From: Deinococcus sp. JMULE3
Lineage (GTDB): Bacteria > Deinococcota > Deinococci > Deinococcales > Deinococcaceae
Direction of reading: 5' to 3'
DNA: 64,000 nucleotides
Assembly: GCF_013337115.1 (NCBI RefSeq)
Contig: NZ_SGWE01000004.1
Location: 2,108,501 to 2,172,500 of the forward strand
Under the pieces are notes generated by a model. That model was not told the DNA's origin, made no database searches, and saw only the letters and a program-made list of their open reading frames with translations. The translations under genes were made by a program, and so were the position numbers. Of the stretch, positions 41,398 to 51,521 are shown piece by piece; positions within the stretch are counted from its first letter, which is position 1, and every line of letters starts with the position of its first letter.

Positions 41398-42258
41398 TCA
41401 GTCCTTCTTGGGCAGGGCGAGGCCCATCTGCTGGTACATCTGGTACTGCGGGGCGCCGCCGAGCATGTTCTGGCCGCCGTCGACGGGCAGGATGACGCCC
41501 GTGACGTAGCTGGCGGCGTCAGACACGAGGAACAGGGCGGCGTTGGCGATGTCCTGCGGGATGCCGAAGCGGCCCAGGGGGACGGTGCCCATGAACTGGC
41601 GGCGGGTCTTCTCGTCGGGCGCGAGGCGGGCCATGCCTTCGGTGCCGTCGATGGGGCCGGGGATGATGGCGTTCACGCGGATGCCGCGCAGGCCCCATTC
41701 GACGGCGAGGGTGCGGGTCAGGGCGTCCACGCCGGCCTTCGCGGCGACGACGTGCGCCTGCATGGGCACGGGCACGCCGTACGCGCTGATGGAGAGGATG
41801 TTCCCGCCGGGGGTGGTCAGGTGGGGCGCGCAGGCCTTGATGGTGTGGTACGTGCCGAGCAGGTCGATCTCCACGACGGTCTTGAAGCCGTTGGGGCTGA
41901 TGCCGTCCACCGGGGCGGGGAAGTTCCCGGCGGCGCCCGCCAGGACGATGTCGATGGGGCCGAAGGTCGCCACGGCCTGTTCGGCGGCGGCCTGCATGGC
42001 GGCGATGTCGCGCACGTCGGCGCTCACGCCGATGGCCTGCCCGCCGGCGTCCGTGATGCCCTGCGCGGCCGTCTGGGCTTTCTCGAGGTTGCGGCCCAGG
42101 ATGGTGACCTTGCAGCCGTGCGCGGCGAAGCTCTGCGCGATGCCGAGGTTGATGCCGCTGCCGCCGCCGGTGATCAGGGCGTGCTTGCCCTGCAGCAGGT
42201 CGGGGCGGAAGGTGCTGTCGGCGGTGCCGGGCTGGAGGGTGCCGGGGTTCTGGCTCAT
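41398..42258 (-). CDS. 2,4-dienoyl-CoA reductase-like SDR enzyme
   Basis: NADPH-dependent reduction of 2,4-dienoyl-CoA in oxidation of unsaturated fatty acids. 286 residues. [22 protein letters not shown] (~27-48) binds the cofactor; GAAGNFPAP replaces NNAG as in dienoyl-CoA reductases; [33 protein letters not shown] (~158-190) matches the family, with the active Lys and no classical YxxxK spacing. C-terminus [11 protein letters not shown]. Next to a dienoyl-CoA isomerase-like gene, which strengthens the assignment. A generic SDR reductase is the alternative. Confidence 0.8.
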   Translation of the reverse strand: MSQNPGTLQPGTADSTFRPDLLQGKHALITGGGSGINLGIAQSFAAHGCKVTILGRNLEKAQTAAQGITDAGGQAIGVSADVRDIAAMQAAAEQAVATFGPIDIVLAGAAGNFPAPVDGISPNGFKTVVEIDLLGTYHTIKACAPHLTTPGGNILSISAYGVPVPMQAHVVAAKAGVDALTRTLAVEWGLRGIRVNAIIPGPIDGTEGMARLAPDEKTRRQFMGTVPLGRFGIPQDIANAALFLVSDAASYVTGVILPVDGGQNMLGGAPQYQMYQQMGLALPKKD

Positions 42259-42355
42259 GGTGGGGCTCCTTGAAGGGGTCTGAGGGGCGGAGGGTCTAAA
42301 GGTCTAAGCGGTCCAGGTCGAGGGTCTTTGACGCTTCGACCCTCGTCCCTCGACC

Positions 42356-43093
42356 CTATTTCAGTGCCTGCGCGAGGCCGCCTGCGGTCATGTGCTGGGC
42401 GTTCCAGCGGACGGCCTGGTCGAGGCTCTGCGCGTGGGGCAGGTGCGCGTGGAGGGTGCGTTTGGTGCCCTCGACCGCGCGGGGCGGCAGGGCGGCCAGC
42501 CCCGTGGCGAGGGCGTTCGCCCTCTCAAACAGGGCGTCGGGGGTGGGCAGGAGTTCGGTGATCAGACCCCAGCGTTCGGCGGTCTGGGCGTCGATGGGGT
42601 CGCCGGTCAGGGCGAGGTGCGCCGTGCGGCCGGTGCCGATCAGGTGCGGGAGGCGTTGCAGGCCGCCCAGGTCGGCGGTGATGCCCAGTTTGACCTCGGG
42701 GAGGCTGAAGCGGGCGTCTGCGCTGGCGATGCGGATGTCGCAGGCGCTGATGAGTTCCAGGCCCGCGCCGATGCACCAGCCGTGCACGGCGGCGATCACT
42801 GGGATGGGCAGCGCGGCGAACGCGTCGATGGCGGCGTGCATCTCGGCGACGACCGCCGCGAAGGCGTCGGGGTCGCCCAGGGTGGGGGCGATGACGGGGG
42901 CGCTGGCGCGGACGTCCAGTCCGGCGCTGAAGAGGTCCTGGCCGCGCAGGATCAGCGCGCGGGCGCCGCCCAGTTCGTTCAGGACGCGGGGGATTTCGGG
43001 CCAGAAGGTCGGGCCCATGCTGCCTTTCTTGCTGGTCAGGGTCAGCGTGGCGACCTCACCCGCGTGGGTGAGATTCACGTTCTGGAATGTCAT
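42356..43093 (-). CDS. enoyl-CoA hydratase/isomerase, probable delta3,5-delta2,4-dienoyl-CoA isomerase
   Basis: Crotonase-family enzyme, 245 residues. Oxyanion hole FSAGLDVRA (~55-63) and [21 protein letters not shown] (~104-124); then [21 protein letters not shown] (~129-149). The Glu in SLPEV and the Asp in [12 protein letters not shown] match the catalytic pair of the ECH1 dienoyl-CoA isomerases; ordinary hydratases have a Glu where ADLG stands. It should therefore shift 3,5-dienoyl-CoA to 2,4-dienoyl-CoA, the substrate of the adjacent reductase. Substrate range is inferred. Confidence 0.8.
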   Translation of the reverse strand: MTFQNVNLTHAGEVATLTLTSKKGSMGPTFWPEIPRVLNELGGARALILRGQDLFSAGLDVRASAPVIAPTLGDPDAFAAVVAEMHAAIDAFAALPIPVIAAVHGWCIGAGLELISACDIRIASADARFSLPEVKLGITADLGGLQRLPHLIGTGRTAHLALTGDPIDAQTAERWGLITELLPTPDALFERANALATGLAALPPRAVEGTKRTLHAHLPHAQSLDQAVRWNAQHMTAGGLAQALK

Positions 43094-43205
43094 GCGTTCA
43101 CTGTACCCCGCCGAAGTGAACCGGGTTCAAAATTCGGGGCGGAGGAGGCTGGAGGTGACCGGGTGCGCGCAAGGGCGCGCCACGGCTGGTCTAGAATGCC
43201 CGGCA

Positions 43206-44783
43206 ATGTCGGCCGTCACTGCCCCCGCCGAGTCCGCCCCGGTCCCCCCGGCGGGCGTCCCGGCGCGCGTGCCCAGCCTGCGGCAGGTGCTGCTGCGGCC
43301 CTTCATCCTGCCGTTCGCGCTGCTGCTGGGCGTCGGCGGCGTCGTCACGTACGGCGTGAACCGCAACGACGAGGCCCTGCAGCGCGTGGTGGACGCCCAG
43401 GCGCGCCTGCAGCTGATCTCGGACCTGACGACGCAGGTGTCCGTCATGGAAAACGGACAGCGGGGTTTCGTGATCACCGGGCAGCCCGCGTTCCTGGAAC
43501 CCTACGAGAACGGCAAGCTGATCTTCCAGGCCGACGTGTTCGCCCTGCACGACCTGAGCGTCACGGACGTCCAGCGCACGAACCTCGCGCGCGTGCAGGC
43601 ACTCGTGACCCGCTGGGACGAGGACGCCGCGCAGAAGGAGATCGCGGCCCGGCGTCTGTCCCTGCAGCAGGCCGCCGACCGCGTCGGTAACGGCGTGGGC
43701 CGCACGCTGCTGAACGACGCCCGCGACATCCTGAACGTCATGTACCGCAACGAGTCTGGCCGCCTGCACGACGCCACGCAGTCCAGTCAGGACCTGCTGG
43801 TCCGCGTGCAGTGGGTCACGGTGGGCGGGCTGCTGCTGGGCATCACGCTGCTGGCCCTCACCGCGTACCGCGTGACCCGCACCGTCCGCCGCACCGTCAT
43901 GGACCTGAACGGCGCCGCGCAGGCCATCGCGCAGGGCGACTACGCCCGGCGCACGCCCCGCCTGCCCGTGCGGGAATTCGCGCAGCTGGGCGCGCAGTTC
44001 GACGCCATGGCGGGCGCCGTGCAGGACCGCGAGACGCAACTGCGCGCCGCCGCCGAGGAACTCAAGGCCAGCAACACGCACCTGGAGCGCAGCAACCGCG
44101 AACTCGAACAGTTCGCGTACGTCGCCAGTCACGACCTGCAGGAACCCCTGCGGACCATCGGCAGCTACACCGAACTGCTCGCCCGCCGCTACCAGGGGAA
44201 ACTCGACGACCGCGCCGACCAGTACATCGCCTTCACGACCTCCGCCACGCTGCGCATGAAGACCCTGATCCAGGACCTGCTGGCGTACTCCCGCGTGCGC
44301 AAGGCCCCCCGCGCCGCGCAGGACGTGAACCTCGGCGACCTCGTCGGCGAGATCCTCGCGGACCTCGAGGTGCAGATCACTGGCAGTGACGCTCAGGTGG
44401 ACGTCGGCCCGCTGCCCACCGTGAGCGGTAGTCCCGAACTGCTCCGGCACGCCCTGCAGAACCTCATCGGGAACGCCCTGAAATTCCAGCAGCCCGGCGT
44501 GCCCCCCCGCGTCCGCGTGACCGCCGAACGCGAGGCGCGCCGCTGGGTGATTCACGTGCAGGACAACGGCATCGGCATCGCGCCCGAGTACCACGAGCGG
44601 ATCTTCGGGGTGTTCCAGCGCCTGCACGGCCTCGACGAGTACGCCGGGAGCGGCATCGGGCTGGCCGTGACGCGCAGCGCTGCCGAGCAGCTGGGCGGCG
44701 AGCTGTGGCTGGACAGCACCCCCGGTCAGGGCAGTACATTCCACCTGGCGCTGCCGCACGCCCCCACCGGAGACCCCACATGA
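43206..44783 (+). CDS. CHASE3-domain sensor histidine kinase
   Basis: Membrane sensor kinase, 525 residues. TM1 [18 protein letters not shown] (~34-51); extracytoplasmic CHASE3 domain (~55-200; [24 protein letters not shown] is the CHASE3 signature); TM2 [24 protein letters not shown] ~225-275; short coiled coil; HisKA with [19 protein letters not shown] (~300-318), the His being the phospho-acceptor; HATPase with [45 protein letters not shown] 8 nt before ATG: leaderless. Overlaps the response regulator gene (ATGA). Phytochrome-like kinase module with an Rcp1-type partner; ligand unknown. Confidence 0.93.
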   Translation: MSAVTAPAESAPVPPAGVPARVPSLRQVLLRPFILPFALLLGVGGVVTYGVNRNDEALQRVVDAQARLQLISDLTTQVSVMENGQRGFVITGQPAFLEPYENGKLIFQADVFALHDLSVTDVQRTNLARVQALVTRWDEDAAQKEIAARRLSLQQAADRVGNGVGRTLLNDARDILNVMYRNESGRLHDATQSSQDLLVRVQWVTVGGLLLGITLLALTAYRVTRTVRRTVMDLNGAAQAIAQGDYARRTPRLPVREFAQLGAQFDAMAGAVQDRETQLRAAAEELKASNTHLERSNRELEQFAYVASHDLQEPLRTIGSYTELLARRYQGKLDDRADQYIAFTTSATLRMKTLIQDLLAYSRVRKAPRAAQDVNLGDLVGEILADLEVQITGSDAQVDVGPLPTVSGSPELLRHALQNLIGNALKFQQPGVPPRVRVTAEREARRWVIHVQDNGIGIAPEYHERIFGVFQRLHGLDEYAGSGIGLAVTRSAAEQLGGELWLDSTPGQGSTFHLALPHAPTGDPT

Positions 44784-45220
44784 CCAGACCCGTCCAGATC
44801 CTGCTCGTCGAGGACAACCCCGCCGACGTGATGCTCACCCAGGAAGCCTTCGAGGAGGCGCACTTCCCGCACCACCTCAGCCACGCCCGCGACGGCGTGG
44901 ACGCCCTGAACTTCCTGCGCCGCAGCGAGGACCACGCGGGCGCCCCGCGACCCGACGTGATCCTGATGGACCTGAACATGCCCCGCATGACCGGCCTGGA
45001 ACTGCTCGACATCCTGAAAGAGGACGCCGAACTGCGCAGCATCCCTGTGATCGTCCTGACCACCAGCCGCGCCGAGAGCGACATCTGGCGCAGCTACAAC
45101 CTGCACGCCAACGCGTACATTCCCAAGCCCGTGTCCATTGCGGAATTCGTGGAGGTCATCGAGACGCTCGGGAACTTCTGGTTCCACAAGGTCGCGCTGC
45201 CCCAGCCGCCCCGCCCCTGA
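44780..45220 (+). CDS. Rcp1-type single-domain response regulator
   Basis: 146 residues, receiver domain only, no output domain. [17 protein letters not shown] with the acidic pair (~9-24), phospho-acceptor Asp64 in [17 protein letters not shown], Thr in [11 protein letters not shown], Lys in [16 protein letters not shown]. The long beta4-alpha4 loop and C-terminus match Rcp1-type partners of bacteriophytochromes and CHASE kinases. ATG overlaps the kinase stop, so the two are stoichiometric. The downstream target is not in the window. Confidence 0.95.
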   Translation: MTRPVQILLVEDNPADVMLTQEAFEEAHFPHHLSHARDGVDALNFLRRSEDHAGAPRPDVILMDLNMPRMTGLELLDILKEDAELRSIPVIVLTTSRAESDIWRSYNLHANAYIPKPVSIAEFVEVIETLGNFWFHKVALPQPPRP

Positions 45221-45311
45221 CCCAGCGCCCACGATCCAGCACTGACTATCCAGGGCTGACGACCCACGGCAGATGACACGGGGAAGTTGGCACGAAGGAC
45301 ACGAAGAAAGA

Positions 45312-45343
45312 GGAGGCCCCCGAGCAGTGCGCCGGGGGCCTCC
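45312..45343. terminator. bidirectional terminator
   Basis: 11-bp perfect stem GGAGGCCCCCG/CGGGGGCCTCC, 10-nt loop, between the response regulator and the convergent Gly-rich gene. Confidence 0.7.
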
Positions 45344-45356
45344 GTCCGTGACGGGT

Positions 45357-45929
45357 TTACATCGTGGGGTTGTGGTCCATGCGGCGCGCGCCGCTGTCCA
45401 CGATCTCGCCGCCGTGACGGGCGACGGCGTCCATCAGGACGTCCTGCGGCACGCTGTCATGCACGGCCACGACGCGGCCACCACTGTTGATGGTGCTGTC
45501 CATGCGGTCGTAGTACGTGTCGTCCACGTCGTAACGGTCCGTGACGCCGGTCTCGTCGACGCCCATCGCGCCGCCGGTCGCGCCGACTGCCGCGCCCACG
45601 CCGGAACCCAGCGCGGCCATGCCCAGGATCACGGGAAGGGCCAGGCCGCCCGTGGCGATGGTCGCGCCGGTCGCCAGGATGCCCGCAGCGGCGCCCACGA
45701 CGGCGCCCACGCCCGTGCCCTTCACGGCGCCCGCACCGGCGTCCTCGGCGGTGCCGCCCACGCCGTCGCCTTCCATGGTCATGTGACCGGCGCCGTCCGT
45801 GGCGGGGGTGCCGTCGGCGCGGCGGGTGTAGGTGCTGGTGCCCATGGTGGGCGCGATGACGCCCTGGCCCTGAAGATCAGCAGTGAAGGCGTCGGCCGCA
45901 GCCACCGTCGGGAACAGAATATGTTTCAT
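45357..45929 (-). CDS. glycine-rich hypothetical protein with hydrophobic centre
   Basis: 190 residues. N-terminal [24 protein letters not shown] resembles stress proteins of the DUF1269/YflT (GsiB-associated) type. The middle (~70-125) is Gly/Ala-rich and hydrophobic ([34 protein letters not shown]), like a glycine-zipper that may insert into membrane. The C-terminal third ([24 protein letters not shown]) is hydrophilic. A stress-related role is inference only. Start at ATG 45929; an upstream extension is open but less likely. Confidence 0.65.
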   Translation of the reverse strand: MKHILFPTVAAADAFTADLQGQGVIAPTMGTSTYTRRADGTPATDGAGHMTMEGDGVGGTAEDAGAGAVKGTGVGAVVGAAAGILATGATIATGGLALPVILGMAALGSGVGAAVGATGGAMGVDETGVTDRYDVDDTYYDRMDSTINSGGRVVAVHDSVPQDVLMDAVARHGGEIVDSGARRMDHNPTM

Positions 45930-46254
45930 GAGATTCAGTCTTCCCCGCCGCCCCGCCGCCCCCATGAGAGGTCCCCCAACGCCCGTTGGGGTGCCCCTGA
46001 CTGGACCCTGATCACTTCCTCATCGAACGCGCTGCCAGACAGCATGCGCGCAGGCCAGACCCCGAGCGATACCCAGTCGCCCCATCAGTGGAGGGAACGG
46101 CGAGTCGCGTTCAGGACGGAGTCGGTGGGTTGATGCCTGCGTGACTGGCTCGCACTCAGCCGCATGGGGCCCTGTGCAGCCGCTGCTCAGACTCGGGCGC
46201 CATACGGTGGCGTCTGGTGCTCCTCCATCCACGCGCCGTACCGTGAGGACGCCC
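45930..46254. other. 325-bp divergent intergenic region
   Basis: No convincing gene. Contains an 8-bp hairpin CCCCAACG/CGTTGGGG (45974-45991) and, 40 bp before the tetR start, the imperfect palindrome GGCGCCA-TACGG-TGGCGTC (46196-46214), a reasonable candidate for TetR self-binding. TACCGT lies shortly before the tetR ATG. Confidence 0.4.
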
Positions 46255-46797
46255 ATGACCCTCACCCCCGACGACTGGCTGCACGCCGCGTACCACCTCT
46301 TCGCGCAGGACGGCCCGGACGGCGTGCGGGTCGAGCGACTGGCCCGCACGCTGGGCGTCAGCAAGGGCAGCTTCTACTGGCACCACCGCGACCGTCAGGC
46401 GCTGCTGACCACGCTGCTGGACCGCTGGGAGACCCTCAACACCACCCTGATCGCGCACGCCGAGCAGGGCGGCCCCCCACGGGCCTGCGTGCAGCGCGTG
46501 CTGGACCACCTGTTCGACGGCGCGCCCACCTCGCTGCGCAGCGAGACGCAGTTCCTCGCCTGGAGCCGCACCGACCCGCAGGCCGCCGTCGTCACCGCCC
46601 GCGTGGAGGACCGCCGCGTGGCGTTCCTGACCCGCCAGCTGCGCCGCAGCGGCCTGAACGACCCCGACGCCGCTCAGCGCGCCGAACTGCTGTACGCCGC
46701 CCTGATCGGCCTGCTGGACCGCACAGGGCGGGACGCCATCGCTGACCCCACGCCGCTGCGCACGCACCTGCTGACCCTGATCCCGGAGGACGCATGA
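46255..46797 (+). CDS. TetR-family transcriptional regulator
   Basis: 180 residues. N-terminal TetR helix-turn-helix: WLHAAYHLFAQDGPDGVRVERLARTLGVSKGSFYWHHRDRQALL (~7-50), with GSFYWHHRDR the recognition turn. The C-terminal ligand domain is divergent. GAGG 6-7 nt before ATG. It overlaps the membrane protein gene downstream (ATGA), so it probably regulates this pair in response to an unknown small molecule. A palindrome 40 bp upstream may be its operator. Confidence 0.9.
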   Translation: MTLTPDDWLHAAYHLFAQDGPDGVRVERLARTLGVSKGSFYWHHRDRQALLTTLLDRWETLNTTLIAHAEQGGPPRACVQRVLDHLFDGAPTSLRSETQFLAWSRTDPQAAVVTARVEDRRVAFLTRQLRRSGLNDPDAAQRAELLYAALIGLLDRTGRDAIADPTPLRTHLLTLIPEDA

Positions 46798-47201
46798 CAC
46801 CGTATTCCACCCTGGCTACCCTGATCCTGCTCGCCCTGGCCGCCGTGCACGTCTACTGGCTGTTCGGCGGGCGCGCCGGACTGACCGCCGCGCTGCCCAG
46901 CCGACCCGGCACGTCCGGCGGACCGCTGTTCACGCCGGGACCGGGCGCCACCGCCCTGGTCGCCGTGGCCCTGCTGAGCGGCGCCGCGCTGGTCCCGCTC
47001 GCCGCGACCTTCAACTGGGCGCGCTGGGCGACCCTGGCGGCTGGGGTCGCCTTCGGCCTGCGCGTGGTCGGGGACTTCCGGTACCTGGGGCTGTTCAAAC
47101 GCGTGCGCGGCACCACCTTCGCCCGTTGGGACGACCGGCTGTACATCCCGCTGTGCGTGACCCTGAGTGGACTGCTGCTGCTCGCCGCGCGGCTCGCTTA
47201 A
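46794..47201 (+). CDS. DUF3995 membrane protein
   Basis: 135 residues with four predicted transmembrane segments (LATLILLALAAVHVYWLF; TALVAVALLSGAALVPLAATF; WATLAAGVAFGLRVVGDF; IPLCVTLSGLLLLAARLA). VHVYWLFGG near the start is typical of DUF3995. Translationally coupled to the TetR regulator. Function unknown; a transporter or signalling role for the TetR ligand is possible. Confidence 0.8.
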   Translation: MTPYSTLATLILLALAAVHVYWLFGGRAGLTAALPSRPGTSGGPLFTPGPGATALVAVALLSGAALVPLAATFNWARWATLAAGVAFGLRVVGDFRYLGLFKRVRGTTFARWDDRLYIPLCVTLSGLLLLAARLA

Positions 47202-47213
47202 TGGTGGCCCGGG

Positions 47214-48134
47214 TCAGCCGACCTGCTGCGTCTCGAACACCCGCGCGGGTTTCAGGAACTCGTCCTGCGCGGCGACGAGCTGAATCTCGCGGGTGCCCGC
47301 CAGATGAGTGCGCTGCAGCAGCGCGTACAGGGCGCTCATGGACAGGCTCAGGGCCTGCGCGGCGTCCCCACCGCGCAGGTAGTGCCCCAGGAACAGCGCC
47401 GCGATGGCGTCCCCCGTGCCGTTGCGCGGCGGGTCCAGCGGCAGCAGCGGCGTGCGGCACAGCCACGCGCCATCATCCGTGACGACCAGCGTCTCGATGC
47501 TCTCCTGCGGCGCGCCGCTGCGCACCAGACTGGTCACCACCACGATCCTCGGCCCGCCCGCACGCAGCCGTTCTCGCAGGGCGCGGGCGGCCTCCAGCGC
47601 GTGCTCCAGCGTGTCCACCGTGTGCCCGGTCAGGAGTTCCAGCTCGAACTGGTTCGGCGTGACGAGATCCGCCTCCGGAATCGCCTGCGCGGCGATCAGG
47701 TCCGGCAGTTCCGGGCGGACGAACACGCCGCGCCCCACGTCCCCCATGACCGGGTCGCAGGCGTACAGTGCGTCCGGGTTCGCCACGCGCACGCGCCGCA
47801 CGGCGTCCACGACGGCCGCGACCGTGCCCTCGCTGCCCATGTACCCGCTGAGGACCGCGTGGCAGCCACCCAGCGCGCCGCGCGCCTCGATCCCGTCGAT
47901 CAGGTCCGCGACCTGCTCGGGCGGGAAAAGCGCCCCCGTCCACGCGCCGTACCCGGTGTGGTTGCTGAACTGCACCGTGTGAATCGCCCAGACCTCGAAC
48001 CCCAGGCGCTGCAGCGGGAACACGGCCGCTGCGTTCCCCACGTGCCCGTACGCCACCCACGACTGGATACTCAGGATGTTCTGCGGCAGGGTCGGCGGGG
48101 TGACAGCCGGAGCGGCGGGCGAGGCGTCCTTCAT
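47214..48134 (-). CDS. pdxY: pyridoxal kinase
   Basis: ATP-dependent phosphorylation of pyridoxal to pyridoxal 5'-phosphate in vitamin B6 salvage. 306 residues. [31 protein letters not shown] (~17-47) and [16 protein letters not shown] (~50-65) are PdxY hallmarks; [16 protein letters not shown]; ribokinase-family C-terminal motif [16 protein letters not shown] (~239-254) with the catalytic Asp. Start at 48134 was chosen because TATGCT lies 7 nt upstream; the longer reading upstream is unlikely. Confidence 0.93.
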   Translation of the reverse strand: MKDASPAAPAVTPPTLPQNILSIQSWVAYGHVGNAAAVFPLQRLGFEVWAIHTVQFSNHTGYGAWTGALFPPEQVADLIDGIEARGALGGCHAVLSGYMGSEGTVAAVVDAVRRVRVANPDALYACDPVMGDVGRGVFVRPELPDLIAAQAIPEADLVTPNQFELELLTGHTVDTLEHALEAARALRERLRAGGPRIVVVTSLVRSGAPQESIETLVVTDDGAWLCRTPLLPLDPPRNGTGDAIAALFLGHYLRGGDAAQALSLSMSALYALLQRTHLAGTREIQLVAAQDEFLKPARVFETQQVG

Positions 48135-48172
48135 GCCGCCCAGCATACCCGCCGCCCCCGCGTGCGCCCGGA

Positions 48173-49690
48173 CTACTCGGCCTTCAGGGTCAGCGGGCCG
48201 AACGCCCGGGCCCACACGTCCGCCTTCTCACGCGCGCCCTCCAGGTCCAGCGGCGTGGCGCCCTGCACGCTCAGCTGCCAGCCGTCGCGGGTGCGGGTCA
48301 GGCCGGTCACGCGCGCCGCGCCCGCATGCGAACGGTCCAGGCCGTCCGCGACCCGCAGGATGCCCACCCAGCGCGTCACGAGCGCCTGATCCGCCGCACT
48401 CAGCACCGCGAACTCCGGATGCGAGCCTTTCGGCGCACTCTTGCGGTGGTAGCGCGACAGCAGCGCCACCAGCTCGATCTCCCGCGGCGTGAACCCCCGC
48501 AACTCCGCGTGCCGGATCAGGTACGCCGAATGCTTGTGATGCGCGCTCTGCGCCACGATCTGTCCCACCTCGTGCAGCGCGCCCGCCGCCGTCAGCACGC
48601 TGCGCGCCTCACCTTCCGCGCCCAGGTCCACGCCCAGCGCCCGCAGGCGCGCCAGCAACTCACGGGCCAGGGCCGCCACCTGCCGCGAGTGCGACAGATT
48701 CGCTCCGAAGCGCTCCGCCATGCCCAGCACGCTGCGCTGCCGCGCACTGATCGACGAACTGTACGCCTCCAGCCGCGTCAGTTCCTCGATCAGCATGCCC
48801 TCACGCAGCGCACCCTCACTGACCGTGAACTCCTGCGCGCCCAGCACCACCAGCGCCGCGTGCAGCGTCGCCAGCCCCGCCACCACCGTGTCCGCCCGCC
48901 GCTCCAGGCCCGGCACCCGCGCCCGCGCCGCGCCCTTCAGGCCCCGCACTTGCTCCAGCAGCTCACCCAGCTCCGCGACACTCAGGCGCGTGCCGTTCAC
49001 GCCACGCGCCTCCTCGCCCCGCCGCGCCAGGATCGCCTCGGCCGCCGCCTCCGCCGTGCCGCTCGACAGCACCACCCGCGTCCCCGGCCGCACCCGGAAA
49101 CGCCCCACATGCGGCTCCAGCGCCTCCCGCACCGCCGCGTCCAGCGCCGCCAGTTCCCGCCGCCCCGGCGGATCCGACCGCAGGAACGCGTCCCGCATGC
49201 GGATCGCGCCCAGCGGCAGGCTCAGCACGTCCAGCGCCCGCGCCGCGTCCCCCCGCGCGAACTCCAGACTCCCCCCACCCAGATCCAGCAGCACGCTGTC
49301 CGCCCCCAGCTCCACCGCGTGCGCCGCACCCAGGTACGTGAGTTCCCCCTCACGCACCCCACTGATGATCACCGGATACACCCCGGTCCGCGCCAGCATC
49401 CGCGACGCGACCTCCGGCCCGTTCGGCGCCTCCCGCAACGCACTCGTCGCGCACACGTGAATCTCCGCCACGCCCGCCCCCGACGCCAGCGCCCGGAACC
49501 GCGTCAGGGCCGACGCCAGCCGGTCCTCCCCCTCCGGCGTCAGGTTCCCCGCCCCGTCCAGGCACTCGCCCAGTCGTGTGCGGTCCTTCAGGGCGTCCAG
49601 CACCCGGAACCCGCCCGCATCCCCACGTGCCGCCTCCGCGATCAGCAGGTGACTGGAATTGGTGCCCACATCCGCAACGGCGACCCTCAT
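48173..49690 (-). CDS. ppx: Ppx/GppA-family phosphatase
   Basis: Exopolyphosphatase or guanosine pentaphosphatase; 505 residues, the longer HD-domain-containing form. Actin-like ASKHA fold: [15 protein letters not shown] (~6-20), [26 protein letters not shown] (~137-147) phosphate loop, [16 protein letters not shown] (~290-305). C-terminal HD-like domain with [25 protein letters not shown] (~378-402) and adjacent residues. TACGCT 7 nt before ATG: leaderless. Its role in polyphosphate or (p)ppGpp turnover cannot be separated from sequence. Confidence 0.9.
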   Translation of the reverse strand: MRVAVADVGTNSSHLLIAEAARGDAGGFRVLDALKDRTRLGECLDGAGNLTPEGEDRLASALTRFRALASGAGVAEIHVCATSALREAPNGPEVASRMLARTGVYPVIISGVREGELTYLGAAHAVELGADSVLLDLGGGSLEFARGDAARALDVLSLPLGAIRMRDAFLRSDPPGRRELAALDAAVREALEPHVGRFRVRPGTRVVLSSGTAEAAAEAILARRGEEARGVNGTRLSVAELGELLEQVRGLKGAARARVPGLERRADTVVAGLATLHAALVVLGAQEFTVSEGALREGMLIEELTRLEAYSSSISARQRSVLGMAERFGANLSHSRQVAALARELLARLRALGVDLGAEGEARSVLTAAGALHEVGQIVAQSAHHKHSAYLIRHAELRGFTPREIELVALLSRYHRKSAPKGSHPEFAVLSAADQALVTRWVGILRVADGLDRSHAGAARVTGLTRTRDGWQLSVQGATPLDLEGAREKADVWARAFGPLTLKAE

Positions 49691-49715
49691 GGGGTGCAGC
49701 GTAGCGCAGCGCGCC

Positions 49716-51473
49716 TCAGGTGCGGGCGTCCCCCAGCCACAGGCGCTTGAAATCTATGCGGCCATACGCGTCCGGATGCACGTCCCGGATCAGCGGATGC
49801 ACCGCGCGCCGCTTGACCCGGTGATGCGTGAGGTGCAGGTGATGCCCGCCCAGCAACCGCGCCTCCACGCGGGTCATCAGGGCCTCCAGCGCCGCCGCGT
49901 CGGGGGCCACGCGGTACCCGTCCAGCAGGGCGTCCACGTCGCGCAGCACGTCGGCAGGCAGCAGGCGGCGGAACAGCAACTCCGGCTGCCGCAGCGCCGA
50001 CCAGAACGACAGGTGCTCGTCCCACCCGGCGATCTCACCCATGAACGCCAGATCCACGTCGTCCCCGGCGTCCGGCAGGGCGTCCAGCGGCGCCGGAACG
50101 ACCTGCATGGATAGGCCCAGCCGGGCGGCCCGCGCGGCCAGCCAGTCGGCCTCCTGCCGCGCGCCGGGCAGATCCAGCACCCACACGCGCAGGGGCGGCC
50201 CGGCATACGCGGCCCGTTCCAGCAGGGCCTGCGCCCGCACCAGCGAGTGCCCACGCGGCGGGCGGCCCAGGCTGCGGCGCGGCAGGAACGACGTGGCAGG
50301 CAGCAACTGCTCGGCCCGGCCCGACTCCTGCCAGAACGCGCGGATGTCATGCAACTCGACCACCGCCGCGCGCAGCGCCGCCGACCGCGCCGCGGGCCGG
50401 TGGGCGTTCCAGATCAGGAAATGCACGCTGTTCTCCGGCACCCAGCGCTCGACCGGATCCTGGGCGGCGCCCGTCACGTCCAGGGTGGACGGCGCGTCCC
50501 CACGCAGCTCCGGCACCAGGAACACCTCCACCTCGTCGATCAGGGGCCGCCCCGCGAAGTGCGCGTCGAACGCCTCCAGCCGGAACCCGCCGTCCAGCGC
50601 GTACCAGCGGAACGCGCCCGTCCCGACCGGGCGGCGCTCGTCGAACGGCACGTCCCGCGGGAGGATCAACGCCTGCTCGTGCGCCAGCCGCCGCGGAAAG
50701 AACAGATCCGGCTGATCCAGCGTGACCTGCACCGTGAACGGCGTGGTCGCCTGCACGTCCAGCACGCCGCCCAGGTACCATGGCGCGCCGCGCCGCACCC
50801 GCTCCAACGTGAAGCACACGTCCTGCGCGTCCAGCGTCCGCCCGTGGTGGAAACTCACCCCCTTACGCAGGTGAAAGACCCAGGTGCGCCCGTCGTCCGG
50901 TGTACCCCAGTGGTGCGCGAGGTGGGGCCGCAGCGTCCCGGCCTGCGGGTCGAAGAGCAGCAGCGGGTCCAGCACCTGCGTGAGCAGATGCGCCTCCGCC
51001 GCCGAGTTCACCGTCAGCGGATCGAGACTCGTCAGGGGCCGCGTCACCACCGTCCGCAGGCGATCCGTGCCCGCCGGGCCCACCCCCAGCCCGAACGTGC
51101 CACGCACCGCGTCCGTCAGCACCCACGCCCGCGGAAACCCCAGCCGCGAGAGCCGCGCCAGATCCGCCGCCGCGCCCACCGCTGCCAGATGCGCCGTCAG
51201 GGCCGCCAGTTCCCCCTCCAGCGCCCCCGCAAACGCCACCCGCGACGTGTTCCCCCGCCCCCGCCCCGGCGTGTACGTCAACCGCCCGGCGGCATGCAGG
51301 CGCGCCAGTTGCCGCTTCGCCGTCCGGTCACTGCACGCCCACCACGCCTGCGCGTCCGCCAGCGTCACCCGGTGCCAGTCCCGCACGCCATCCCGCGCGT
51401 GCAGCGCCGCCCGCAACGACAGGTACGGCCAGTCCGGCACGGGCGAATCAGCAGGAAAAGGGGACACCACCAC
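49716..51473 (-). CDS. SgrR-like regulator with extracytoplasmic-type binding domain
   Basis: About 585 residues. The N-terminal ~90 residues include a helix-turn-helix (TLADAQAWWACSDRTAKRQLARLHAAGRL) of SgrR-N type, followed by a solute-binding-protein family 5 domain (LDPLTVNSAAEAHLLTQVLDPLLLFDP; GRTWVFHLRKGVSFHHGRTLDAQDVCFTLER; PVGTGAFRWYALDGG). SgrR of E. coli senses sugar-phosphate stress and activates the sugar efflux gene setA; here an MFS gene is divergent. The start is one of three adjacent GTG codons; longer ORF readings upstream overlap the MFS gene and are unlikely. Confidence 0.82.
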   Translation of the reverse strand: MVVSPFPADSPVPDWPYLSLRAALHARDGVRDWHRVTLADAQAWWACSDRTAKRQLARLHAAGRLTYTPGRGRGNTSRVAFAGALEGELAALTAHLAAVGAAADLARLSRLGFPRAWVLTDAVRGTFGLGVGPAGTDRLRTVVTRPLTSLDPLTVNSAAEAHLLTQVLDPLLLFDPQAGTLRPHLAHHWGTPDDGRTWVFHLRKGVSFHHGRTLDAQDVCFTLERVRRGAPWYLGGVLDVQATTPFTVQVTLDQPDLFFPRRLAHEQALILPRDVPFDERRPVGTGAFRWYALDGGFRLEAFDAHFAGRPLIDEVEVFLVPELRGDAPSTLDVTGAAQDPVERWVPENSVHFLIWNAHRPAARSAALRAAVVELHDIRAFWQESGRAEQLLPATSFLPRRSLGRPPRGHSLVRAQALLERAAYAGPPLRVWVLDLPGARQEADWLAARAARLGLSMQVVPAPLDALPDAGDDVDLAFMGEIAGWDEHLSFWSALRQPELLFRRLLPADVLRDVDALLDGYRVAPDAAALEALMTRVEARLLGGHHLHLTHHRVKRRAVHPLIRDVHPDAYGRIDFKRLWLGDART

Positions 51474-51521
51474 GCCACTATGCGTCTTTTTTCCCCTTTC
51501 CACCTGCGCGACCCTGAACGC

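Noticed and set aside
50247..51521. Extended reading of the MFS gene back through the regulator gene
   Set aside because: The ~420 extra residues are Arg/Pro/Gln-rich antisense of the SgrR-like gene; MFS homology starts at about 51522.
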